NCBI GenBank assembly: GCA_964373775.1
Contig: CAYJWA010000034.1
Coordinates: 1 to 10,098, forward strand
Origin: UBA10002 sp964373775
Lineage (GTDB): Bacteria; Patescibacteriota; Minisyncoccia; Phycocordibacterales; UBA10002
Length of the DNA: 10,098 nucleotides
Direction: 5' to 3'
Under the pieces are notes generated by a model. The model searched no databases. It saw nothing but the letters and a program-made list of their open reading frames with translations, and was not told the origin of the DNA. Shown here piece by piece: positions 1-5,711 of the stretch. Numbering within the stretch: the stretch's first letter is position 1; the number at the start of each line of letters is the position of its first letter. The translations under genes and the position numbers were made by a program.

Positions 1-2388
1 TCGCCGTCAAAGGCGAAGACCATTGGAAAATATCTGGGGAGCGACTACACGGTTAAAGCATCCGTCGGGCATGTCCGCGACCTTCCGAAAAGCAGCAAGA
101 ACGCCGTGGATATTGAGCACGGTTTTATTCCGCATTACGAAGTCGTCAAGAAAAAAGAGCACATCGTGGAAGAAATTGCGGATATGGCAAAAAGAGCAAG
201 CGAAGTAATCCTCGCGACCGACCCGGACCGCGAGGGTGAGGCGATTGCGTGGCACATAGCCCAGCTTCTTAATGAGAAGCTGGGAAATCCCAAATTACAA
301 GCACCAAATTCCAAACAAATTCCAAATCACAAACCCGAAATCAAACGAATCACCTATCACGAAATCACGAAAGAGGCGATTGGGGAGGCGCTGAAGCACC
401 CACGGGATATTGATGAAAACTTGCGCCGCGCCCAGGAAGCGCGGCGGGTCCTTGACCGACTCGTGGGCTATGACCTCTCGGGACTTATCTGGAAAAAAAT
501 CCGCTACGGCCTTTCTGCGGGCCGTGTGCAGTCCCCGGCGCTCCGCATTCTCGCTGAACGAGAGCGCGAGATTTTGGCGTTCAAACCCGAAACCTTTTGG
601 GTCATCACTGCCGAGACCCTCCTTCGCGCAGACGCTACGGACGGGCAAGCCGCCACTCCCGCCTGTGAGAAGCTGCTTCTCACATGCACGGAAGAGCCGC
701 GCGATAAGAAGTTGGTGGAGAGGATTTTAGAAGAAGGAAAGAAAGGCGTGTGGAGCGTTACGGATGTCTCGGAAACCAAAACGAAGCGCGCGCCGCGACC
801 GCCTTTCATCACCTCAACCTTGCAGCAGACCGCGTCCACGCGGCTTGGTTTCTCACCCGGGCGCACGATGTCAATCGCGCAGAAACTCTATGAAGCCGGG
901 CTCATTACCTACATGCGCACTGATTCAACCATTCTCGCGGAGGGAGCAAAGGGGCAGATTGCCGCGGTTATCGCACAAAAGTTCGGCAAGGAGTTCATCG
1001 CGCTTCGCGCCTATGCGGGCAAAGTCAAGAATGCGCAAGAGGCGCACGAAGCAATCCGCCCAACCGCGCTTTCCCGCGAGCACGGCGGTTTTACTCCGGA
1101 GCAAAAGAAGCTGTATGAGCTTATCTGGAGACGGACCGTCGCGTCCCAGATGCCGGACGCAGAGATGGTGCGGACGAAGATTACGGCGAGTATTTCAGTT
1201 CTAACCCCCACTCAATCCTCTACCACACAACCCCCTCGCCTCGAGGACTCGGCACTCCCCCTTAGAAAAGGGGGAGTGGGAGGGGAGGGAAAGATTCCCG
1301 ACTTTTCGGCAAACGGCGTGCGGCTCACTTATGAAGGATGGCTTCTTGCAGACCCCGGGGCTCGCGGGGAAGATGTGGAACTTCCGAAAGCCGCGAAGGG
1401 CGACGCGCTGAAACTGCTGGAAATGAAGACCGAGCAAAAAGAAACACAACCACCGCCGCGCTATAGCGAAGCGGGTCTTATCAAAGAACTTGAAAAACGC
1501 GGCATCGGACGGCCTTCAACCTACGCGAGCATTATGGAGACGCTTCTAGACCGAGAATATGCGACACGCGAGAATCGTTCGCTTATGCCCACGGATACAG
1601 GTATGGTGGTGAGCGGATTTCTGGAAGAGCACTTCCCTTCCTACATCAGCGATACTTTTACCGCGGAGATGGAAGACGAATTAGATGACATCGCGCTCGG
1701 AAAACGCGAATACGAAAAGACGCTCCGTGACTTTTACACCCCGTTCCGAAAAGATGTGAAAGAAAAGGAAAAACTGGACAAGGCAACAACGCTCGGCAGC
1801 GCGCCCGCGGAATTCACCTGTCCGGTCTGCAGCGGCACAATGGTCTGGAAACTCGGCCGTGGCGGAAAGTTTCTCTCCTGCGCGCGTTTCCCGGACTGCA
1901 AAGGAGCGCTCACCGCAGAAGGACAAGAAATAAAGCCGAGTGAACCCATAGGCAAATATCCTCCGACCGGAGAAGATGTGTATCTTTTGAACGGCCGTTT
2001 CGGGTTTTATGTCCAGGTCGGCAAGGGAGAAAAGAGGGAAAGGGGGGAAAAGGGAGAGAAAGGGGGGAAAGGGAGTCCGCCAGCCGGCGGAAAGCCACGG
2101 AGAGCAAGCGTGCCGCGCGCATTTGATGTCTCCAAACTTACCATCGCAGACGCGCTCAAATTCCTCTCGCTTCCGCGTGTGCTCGGGGTTCACCCAACAA
2201 CCAACAAGGAGGTCGCGGCAAACATGGGCCGCTTCGGGCCCTACATCGTGCACGATGGAAACTTCCGCTCTGTCAAACCGCCTGATGATGTCTATACCAT
2301 TGAACTTCCCCGCGCTTTAGAACTTCTCGCTCAAGAAAAGAAACCCAGATTCTCCAAAAGAAAGAAAGGGGAAGGAAAAGAAGCGTAA
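1..2388 (+). CDS. topA: DNA topoisomerase I (type IA), 5'-partial
   Basis: Type IA topoisomerase, which relaxes negative supercoils by cutting and passing a single strand through a covalent tyrosine link. The reading frame is open from base 1 and starts with SPSKAKTIGKYLG, which in the family follows only about seven residues (MKLVIVE-like), so the true start lies just outside the window and the later Met at 106 is internal. Visible length is 795 residues. The TOPRIM acidic motif is D74-P-D76-R-E78. The catalytic tyrosine is Y304 in LITYMRTDS. GIGRPSTYA follows at about 501-509. A C-terminal Cys4 zinc ribbon uses C607, C610, C627 and C633, followed by two GRFG-type C-terminal repeats. Three low-complexity insertions interrupt conserved blocks at about residues 87-115, 401-434 and 676-698 without breaking frame. 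Stop TAA. The catalytic core looks intact, so I expect a working enzyme. Identification is very secure. Confidence 0.97.
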   Translation, partial: SPSKAKTIGKYLGSDYTVKASVGHVRDLPKSSKNAVDIEHGFIPHYEVVKKKEHIVEEIADMAKRASEVILATDPDREGEAIAWHIAQLLNEKLGNPKLQAPNSKQIPNHKPEIKRITYHEITKEAIGEALKHPRDIDENLRRAQEARRVLDRLVGYDLSGLIWKKIRYGLSAGRVQSPALRILAEREREILAFKPETFWVITAETLLRADATDGQAATPACEKLLLTCTEEPRDKKLVERILEEGKKGVWSVTDVSETKTKRAPRPPFITSTLQQTASTRLGFSPGRTMSIAQKLYEAGLITYMRTDSTILAEGAKGQIAAVIAQKFGKEFIALRAYAGKVKNAQEAHEAIRPTALSREHGGFTPEQKKLYELIWRRTVASQMPDAEMVRTKITASISVLTPTQSSTTQPPRLEDSALPLRKGGVGGEGKIPDFSANGVRLTYEGWLLADPGARGEDVELPKAAKGDALKLLEMKTEQKETQPPPRYSEAGLIKELEKRGIGRPSTYASIMETLLDREYATRENRSLMPTDTGMVVSGFLEEHFPSYISDTFTAEMEDELDDIALGKREYEKTLRDFYTPFRKDVKEKEKLDKATTLGSAPAEFTCPVCSGTMVWKLGRGGKFLSCARFPDCKGALTAEGQEIKPSEPIGKYPPTGEDVYLLNGRFGFYVQVGKGEKRERGEKGEKGGKGSPPAGGKPRRASVPRAFDVSKLTIADALKFLSLPRVLGVHPTTNKEVAANMGRFGPYIVHDGNFRSVKPPDDVYTIELPRALELLAQEKKPRFSKRKKGEGKEA
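260..343 (+). repeat. In-frame repeat insertion 1 in topA (hairpin plus CAAATTCCAAA-type iterations)
   Basis: Just after the TOPRIM motif there is a perfect 10-bp hairpin (260-269 CCCAGCTTCT, loop 270-274, 275-284 AGAAGCTGGG). It is followed by an AT-rich stretch with two CAAATTCCAAA/CAAATTCCAAAT units (about 303-330). The encoded segment (NPKLQAPNSKQIPNHK) is Asn/Lys/Pro/Gln-rich and unlike flanking TopA sequence. In ordinary TopA the block before RITYHEITKEAI is much shorter. The iterated CCAAATT words resemble intergenic repeats I remember from Parcubacteria genomes, but that is from memory and was not checked. Confidence 0.6.
1201..1300 (+). repeat. In-frame repeat insertion 2 in topA (palindrome plus G-runs)
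   Basis: A compositionally odd stretch in topA encodes roughly LTPTQSSTTQPPRLEDSALP followed by LRKGGVGGEG, splitting the block that normally runs from TKITASI into PDFSANGVRLTYEGW. It contains a perfect 11-bp hairpin: left arm 1253-1263 (CACTCCCCCTT), loop AGAA 1264-1267, right arm 1268-1278. From 1270 to 1289 the coding strand has four G-runs (5, 3, 4, 3) with loops AGT, A and A, a canonical G-quadruplex pattern that overlaps the hairpin's right arm. The C-rich/TTAGAA/G-rich palindrome resembles dispersed palindromic elements known in other bacteria. No stop or frameshift is introduced. Confidence 0.65.
2025..2094 (+). repeat. In-frame repeat insertion 3 in topA (purine tract plus small palindrome)
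   Basis: Inside the first C-terminal GRFG repeat of TopA, after GRFGFYVQVG, an almost pure purine tract encodes alternating Gly, Glu, Lys and Arg (KGEKRERGEKGEKGGKG). The family sequence resumes at about KPRRASVPRAFDV. G-runs at 2042-2047, 2052-2054, 2062-2067 and 2071-2073 fit a G-quadruplex pattern with loops of 4, 7 and 3 nt. At 2076-2091 a near-palindrome TCCGCC-AGCC-GGCGGA ends the insert. The inserted charged Gly-rich peptide is probably a flexible surface loop. Confidence 0.55.
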
Positions 2389-2396
2389 ACCCAGCA

Positions 2397-2460
2397 CCTT
2401 GACCACAGGGCGTTAAAACCCTGTGGCAAGGCCGGTACTAACTTCTCGTTAGTGCTGGCC
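2397..2460. terminator. Two adjacent hairpins downstream of topA (possible terminator region)
   Basis: Nine bases after the topA stop, CCTTG-a-CCACAGGG (2397-2410) pairs with CCCTGTGG-CAAGG (2419-2431) around an 8-nt loop, with one bulged A. It abuts a second hairpin whose arms 2430-2442 (GGCCGGTACTAAC) and 2448-2460 pair over 13 bp with two G-U pairs and loop TTCTC. Neither is followed by a T-tract, so they are not textbook intrinsic terminators. Their position between convergent genes makes an RNA 3'-end function plausible. They could equally be repeat elements. Confidence 0.4.
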
Positions 2461-2486
2461 AAGGCCCGACCTACCCTCGCGCACCC

Positions 2487-2572
2487 GCCTGCGTGCGGAC
2501 CTGTCTGCGTGCGGACCTGCTTGCGCGCCGCGCGCAGGCAAGCACGCACAGGCAGACACGCACGGGCAGGGA
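2487..2572. repeat. GC-rich direct and inverted repeat cluster
   Basis: CTGCGTGCGGACCTG occurs twice (2489-2503 and 2505-2519), a 16-bp period. Beyond a central GCGCGC-rich stretch (about 2524-2536), related words return inverted (AGGCAAGCACGCACAGGCAGACACGCACGGGCAGG in pieces across 2536-2571), so the whole forms a long imperfect hairpin built from TGCGTGC/GCACGCA words. It lies between the convergent topA and kinase genes. The weak open frames through it are Arg/Cys/Ala-rich repeat translations with no family resemblance. Confidence 0.55.
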
Positions 2573-2589
2573 GCGCAGGGTGTCCCCCC

Positions 2590-2621
2590 ATTCGTGTGCG
2601 CTATTCGTTAAGCGTATCTAC
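2590..2621 (+). repeat. GTATCTAC-family repeat, left copy
   Basis: A 32-base stretch starting ATTCGTGTGC and ending GTATCTAC matches the reverse complement of 10067-10098 at 28 of 32 positions. Its last 23 bases match the reverse complement of 10044-10066 at 22 of 23. The two loci are therefore related, inverted with respect to each other and about 7.4 kb apart. It sits 50 bases beyond the 3' end of the PfkB-family gene. No other function is visible in 2573-2671. Confidence 0.7.
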
Positions 2622-2671
2622 TATGAACCACGACTGGATTTTGCGCCCCTTCCCTTTTGTGCCGAATTGGC

Positions 2672-3709
2672 TTAAACCTTCTGCGCGCGATAACTGTCGG
2701 GAGCATTCGCGTAAAGATCAAAAAGAGCATCGCGGGAGAGAAGCCCGCGCTGTGCCCCGATGTTCTGGACAACATACGCGGAGTTGATGGGCGCGAGCGC
2801 GAGCGCTTCGCGCACTGATTTTCCGAGAATAATCGCCGTGGTGAAAGTTGAGGCAAACGCATCGCCCGCACCCGTGCGATTCAGAGGCGGCTTGGGGTCA
2901 GGAAAAGGCGGCATAAACCAATACTCATTCGCATGCCCATCAAAGCAGTATGCGCCTTTGGGACCATCCGTAATGCAGACAATCTGAGGACCAAGCGCGC
3001 TGATATCGTGAAGCAATTTTTTGATGCCCGCCCCGTTATCCGCTTCTGCGGATTTTACGGAGTCGGTTTCGTCCGTCCCAAGGATGCGCCGTGCTTCTTC
3101 CCTGTTGCAGAAGAACAATTCAGCGCGCTCGTACAATCCCGATAGTTTTTCTTTCCCCAGTTTGATTTGGAAAGTGCCGGGCTGAAACGAAAAACGGACT
3201 TCTGGGTGTTTTTCCAGATACGCGATTATTTCATCGTGATACTGTTCAGAATTTCCGCCGAGCGAGGAACAATAGAGCCACTTCGGCGGAGGGTCTATTG
3301 CCGGAAGTTTGTAGTCATACTCCTCATGCTTCACCAGAATCGTGCGCTCATCTTCAAACCAGAGAACATAGTGGTAATTCGTTTTCGCGCCTTTGTGCAC
3401 CGAAACATAGCCTGTATCAACTCTTTCTTTCTTCAATGCGTCAAGGCACTCACGCCCGTTTTCATCATCTCCTATGTTAGTAACGAGCCCGGCAGAAAGC
3501 CCAAGCCGCGCCGCGGCAACCGCGGCATTCGGCGAATTACCCACGGCGCGAATCACCTCCACAAACTCATAGGGAATCTTATCAGCAAAACGCACACACA
3601 ACAGACAGTTCCTTCTGTCTATATCGCAGTGAACCTCCGCGTCTTTGAGCCGGATGAACGCGTCCGTCGTGATGTCGCCAATGGCGAGGAAGTCAAGTTG
3701 GTGGAGCAT
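2672..3709 (-). CDS. PfkB/ribokinase-family sugar or nucleoside kinase
   Basis: A 345-residue PfkB-family kinase, which phosphorylates a sugar, nucleoside or related alcohol using ATP. It opens with the family's first strand (LDFLAIGDITTDAFI, residues 5-19) and has an N-terminal substrate-side motif GNSPNAAVAAARLG (57-70, where many relatives have GGNAxN). The C-terminal signature NRTGAGDAFAS (277-287) carries the expected catalytic base D283 in GAGD. The start at 3709 is chosen because a strong extended -10 lies 6 nt upstream; the in-frame ATG at 3730 would place that box inside the gene. Stop TAA. Convergent with topA and divergent from the dehydrogenase. The substrate cannot be read from sequence: adenosine/ribokinase-like and carbohydrate-kinase readings are both open. 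An odd Cys-containing segment (CDIDRRNCLLCVRF, 28-41) sits in the lid region. Confidence 0.9.
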   Translation of the reverse strand: MLHQLDFLAIGDITTDAFIRLKDAEVHCDIDRRNCLLCVRFADKIPYEFVEVIRAVGNSPNAAVAAARLGLSAGLVTNIGDDENGRECLDALKKERVDTGYVSVHKGAKTNYHYVLWFEDERTILVKHEEYDYKLPAIDPPPKWLYCSSLGGNSEQYHDEIIAYLEKHPEVRFSFQPGTFQIKLGKEKLSGLYERAELFFCNREEARRILGTDETDSVKSAEADNGAGIKKLLHDISALGPQIVCITDGPKGAYCFDGHANEYWFMPPFPDPKPPLNRTGAGDAFASTFTTAIILGKSVREALALAPINSAYVVQNIGAQRGLLSRDALFDLYANAPDSYRAQKV

Positions 3710-3715
3710 GTTTTT

Positions 3716-3724
3716 ATTGTAGCA
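3716..3724 (-). promoter_or_regulatory. Extended -10 promoter for the PfkB-family kinase (leaderless)
   Basis: On the minus strand TGCTACAAT (extended -10, hexamer 3716-3721) is followed by six bases (AAAAAC) and then the ATG at 3709. With the usual distance from -10 to the start of transcription, the mRNA would begin at or within a base of the start codon. The -35 position (about 3739-3744) reads TACCAT, which is poor. The same geometry is seen in front of the transglycosylase gene. Confidence 0.55.
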
Positions 3725-3731
3725 AGACAAG

Positions 3732-3740
3732 TGATAGAAT
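3732..3740 (+). promoter_or_regulatory. Candidate extended -10 promoter for the dehydrogenase gene
   Basis: TGATAGAAT (TG-N-TAGAAT) on the plus strand would start RNA near 3747, leaving a leader of about 110 nt before the ATG at 3860. The -35 region (3712-3717, TTTTAT) is weak. It lies back to back with the kinase -10 box (3716-3724), so the two promoters would overlap and could not easily fire together. Confidence 0.35.
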
Positions 3741-3754
3741 GGTAGTTATCAGCA

Positions 3755-3853
3755 AGATTGGTTAGGGTGAGGAAGCCGGATTGGTCAAAGGGTTAGGGTT
3801 AAGATTTCCTAACCAAGTTTCCCAACCTAAACTGGCATCTTAACCTTAACCTC
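3755..3853. repeat. GGTTAGG-type inverted-repeat element in the divergent spacer
   Basis: The spacer upstream of the dehydrogenase is built from variants of GGTTAGG in both orientations. There is GGTTAGGG at 3760-3767 and GGTTAGGGTT at 3791-3800; CCTAACC at 3808-3814 pairs as a 7-bp stem with 3791-3797; CCCAACC lies at 3821-3827; and CTTAACCTTAACC ends near 3852. If the upstream promoter is used, all of this is in the 5' leader. The same GGTTAGGGTT word recurs at 10030-10039, which favours a dispersed repeat over a gene-specific riboswitch. No known riboswitch fold was recognised. Confidence 0.5.
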
Positions 3854-3859
3854 CATTTC

Positions 3860-4825
3860 ATGCCCACGATCTACATCACCCGAAAAATCCCCGACATTGG
3901 GCTTTCAATGCTCCGAGAGAAAGGATTTGAGTTGAATATTTCTCCGAAAGACCGACCGCTTTCCAAACGGGAACTTCTGAAAGCGCTCAAGAAAAAGCCG
4001 TATGACGGAGTGCTGTGTTTACTCACCGACACCATTGACGCGGAGGTCTTTGACGCCGCCCCGAGCGCGAAGATTTTTGCGAACTACGCCGTGGGGTTCA
4101 ACAACATTGATGTCGTGGAGGCGAAGAGACGCGGTGTTACGATAACGAACACGCCCGGCGCGCTGACCGAAGCCGTAGCCGAACACACCATTGCCCTTCT
4201 GCTCTCGCTCGTCCGCCGGATTCCCGAGAGCGATACTTATCTTCGCAAGGGAAAGTTCAAAGGGTGGGGGCCGGAACTCTTTCTCGGCGAGGAGTTGCAG
4301 GGAAAGACGCTCGGAATCCTCGGCGCGGGACGCATCGGCGGACGAGTCGCGGAGATAGCGGGAAAGGGGCTCGGAATGAAGATTATTTATTATGACATCA
4401 AGAAGAGCGAAGAGTTTGAGAAATCAACGGGAGCGACATTCTGCGCCGCGCCGGAAGAAGTTCTGAAAGAGGCAGATATTGTTTCTATCCATGTCCCGCT
4501 TCTCCCGACCACCACGCATCTCATAAACGCGGAGCGTCTGCGGCTTATGAAAAAAATCGCGTACCTTATCAACACCTCGCGCGGGCCCGTGATAGATGAA
4601 AACGCGCTGGTGAACGCGCTCCGAAACGGCGTGATTCGAGGCGCGGCGCTGGATGTCTTTGAGAATGAGCCGAGGTTAGCGAAGGGTCTCGCAAAACTCT
4701 CAAATGTCGTGCTGACCCCTCACACTGCTTCTGCAACAAAGACCGCACGAGAGGGAATGGCTCGCCTCGCGGCAGAGAATCTCATTGCATTCTTTGTGGG
4801 GAAAGCTCCACAGAATGCGGTCTAG
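3860..4825 (+). CDS. D-isomer-specific 2-hydroxyacid dehydrogenase (glyoxylate/hydroxypyruvate reductase type)
   Basis: A 321-residue NAD(P)-dependent reductase interconverting 2-keto acids and D-2-hydroxy acids, probably glyoxylate or hydroxypyruvate to glycolate or D-glycerate. The nucleotide-binding Rossmann motif is GAGRIG (155-160). D179 at the end of the second strand (IIYYD) favours NADH over NADPH. The catalytic set is visible: R240 in NTSRGP, E269 in FENEP and H288 in TPHTAS. YAVGFNNID (76-84) is the usual substrate-side loop. WGPELFLGEELQGKTLGI (136-153) is typical of glyoxylate reductases. Length is normal for the family. The start MPTIYITRKIP is the natural N-terminus, but no Shine-Dalgarno sequence precedes it (ACCTCCATTTC). 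Substrate specificity is inferred from family resemblance only. Confidence 0.93.
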   Translation: MPTIYITRKIPDIGLSMLREKGFELNISPKDRPLSKRELLKALKKKPYDGVLCLLTDTIDAEVFDAAPSAKIFANYAVGFNNIDVVEAKRRGVTITNTPGALTEAVAEHTIALLLSLVRRIPESDTYLRKGKFKGWGPELFLGEELQGKTLGILGAGRIGGRVAEIAGKGLGMKIIYYDIKKSEEFEKSTGATFCAAPEEVLKEADIVSIHVPLLPTTTHLINAERLRLMKKIAYLINTSRGPVIDENALVNALRNGVIRGAALDVFENEPRLAKGLAKLSNVVLTPHTASATKTAREGMARLAAENLIAFFVGKAPQNAV

Positions 4826-4861
4826 GCGCTGGAAAAAAGGACTTTCCCCCCCTAGCACCTA
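4823..4861 (+). terminator. Imperfect inverted repeat over the dehydrogenase stop codon
   Basis: TAGGCGCT (4823-4830, including the TAG stop) can pair with AGCACCTA (4854-4861) with one G-U/A-C type exception, and GGAAA (4831-4835) with TTTCC (4843-4847) inside it, leaving CCCCCCT unpaired. There is no T-tract afterwards, so termination is only a guess. The rest of the spacer to 4918 holds the bL25 promoter. Confidence 0.25.
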
Positions 4862-4881
4862 ATGCCGAGAGTCTATTTTGG

Positions 4882-4910
4882 TTGCATTTTTAGCCTGATT
4901 CCGCTATATT
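4882..4910 (+). promoter_or_regulatory. Sigma70-type promoter for the bL25 gene
   Basis: TTGCAT (4882-4887) and TATATT (4905-4910) are separated by exactly 17 bases. The -10 box ends 8 bases before the ATG at 4919, so transcription would start at or within about two bases of the start codon. This is the best complete -35/-10 pair in the window. It also argues against the upstream in-frame ATG at 4862, which lies before the promoter. Confidence 0.6.
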
Positions 4911-4918
4911 ATCCGCCT

Positions 4919-5635
4919 ATGGCGTTAACTCTTTCATACGAAAAACGGGGCAAAAAGGAGAAACAGGGCGCGGTGAGGCGTGCGGGAAAACTGCCGGCAG
5001 TGTTTTACGGAAAGCGGACTCCGTCAACGCCCATTACCCTTTCTCTGCGCGAGTTTGAGAAGGTCTGGAAAAAAGCGGGCGAGAATACCGTGGTAACCCT
5101 GACCGCAGGAGAGGATGAAGTCCCTACCCTTATCTACGAGGTTGTACGGCATCCGGTAACCGGCGCGTATGAGCATGTTGATTTTTATGCCTTTGAGAAA
5201 GGACAGAAAATGCGGGTGAAAGTGCCGATTGAGTTTATCGGAACATCTCCGGCGGTAAAAGACCTGGGCGGCGTTTTGGTCAAGGTCATTCACAACTTGG
5301 AAATAGAAGCGGCGCCGCAGGACTTGCCGCAGAAAGTGGAAGTGGACCTCTCCCCTCTCACGGCATTGGGGAGCGTGATTCTCGCAAAACAGATCCCTCT
5401 TCCTGCCGCCGTAACGCTTTGCCTTTCGCCGGAAGAAGTCATCGTATCCGTGTATGAACCCAAGGAGGAAGCGGTGGAGGAAGCGCCTGCAGACCTCTCG
5501 CAAATTGAAGTGGCGAAGAAAGGAAAAGAAGAAAAAGAGGGAGAAAGAGGAGAAGCAGCAACTCCGACAGCGGATGCAGGAGGAGCAACAAAAGAGGGGA
5601 AAAAAGAAGAGAAGAAAAAGGAAACAAAGAAATAG
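4919..5635 (+). CDS. rplY: 50S ribosomal protein bL25, long CTC/TL5 form
   Basis: bL25 binds 5S rRNA in the large ribosomal subunit. The 238-residue product has the L25 RNA-binding domain at about 1-92 (AVRRAGKLPAVFYGK at 18-32; HPVTGAYEHVDFYAF at 78-92), the CTC/TL5 beta domain at about 95-182 (VPIEFIGTSPAVKDLGGVL at 102-120), and a charged Glu/Lys/Ala-rich tail (about 183-238) ending in Lys-rich sequence. The start is set at MALTLSYEKR because it matches the family N-terminus and lies just downstream of a good promoter. The in-frame ATG at 4862 would add 19 residues unlike the family. The tail is encoded by a purine-rich stretch and is probably disordered; such acidic/basic tails are common in this family. 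Stop TAG. Confidence 0.95.
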   Translation: MALTLSYEKRGKKEKQGAVRRAGKLPAVFYGKRTPSTPITLSLREFEKVWKKAGENTVVTLTAGEDEVPTLIYEVVRHPVTGAYEHVDFYAFEKGQKMRVKVPIEFIGTSPAVKDLGGVLVKVIHNLEIEAAPQDLPQKVEVDLSPLTALGSVILAKQIPLPAAVTLCLSPEEVIVSVYEPKEEAVEEAPADLSQIEVAKKGKEEKEGERGEAATPTADAGGATKEGKKEEKKKETKK

Positions 5636-5696
5636 GAGGGTAGTGCCGTAATCGTTCCCGTTTTATTTTCAAAAAATCAAATGGGGGTTTTTCGTA

Positions 5697-5705
5697 TGCT
5701 AGAAT
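5697..5705 (+). promoter_or_regulatory. Extended -10 promoter for the transglycosylase gene (leaderless)
   Basis: TGCTAGAAT (TG at 5697-5698, hexamer 5700-5705) is followed by six bases (AGGACT) and the ATG at 5712, the same spacing as at the PfkB-family kinase. No -35 is evident at 17 bp (TCAAAT at 5677-5682). Transcription should start at about the ATG. The spacer 5636-5699 otherwise shows no clear terminator for the bL25 gene. Confidence 0.55.
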
Positions 5706-5711
5706 AGGACT

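Noticed and set aside
2452..2675. Possible small Arg/Cys-rich genes in the topA-kinase spacer
   Set aside because: The frames translate direct and inverted repeats, have no start signals and no conserved pattern.
3167..3745. 192-codon plus-strand frame antisense to the PfkB-family kinase
   Set aside because: It mirrors a well-supported gene and runs through its promoter; the translation shows no domain pattern.
3760..3800. Telomere-like TTAGGG repeats
   Set aside because: Only scattered single copies in both orientations, part of a GGTTAGG inverted-repeat element, not a telomeric array.
4862..4918. Upstream in-frame ATG for bL25
   Set aside because: It lies before the good -35/-10 pair and adds residues unlike bL25; the ATG at 4919 matches the family.
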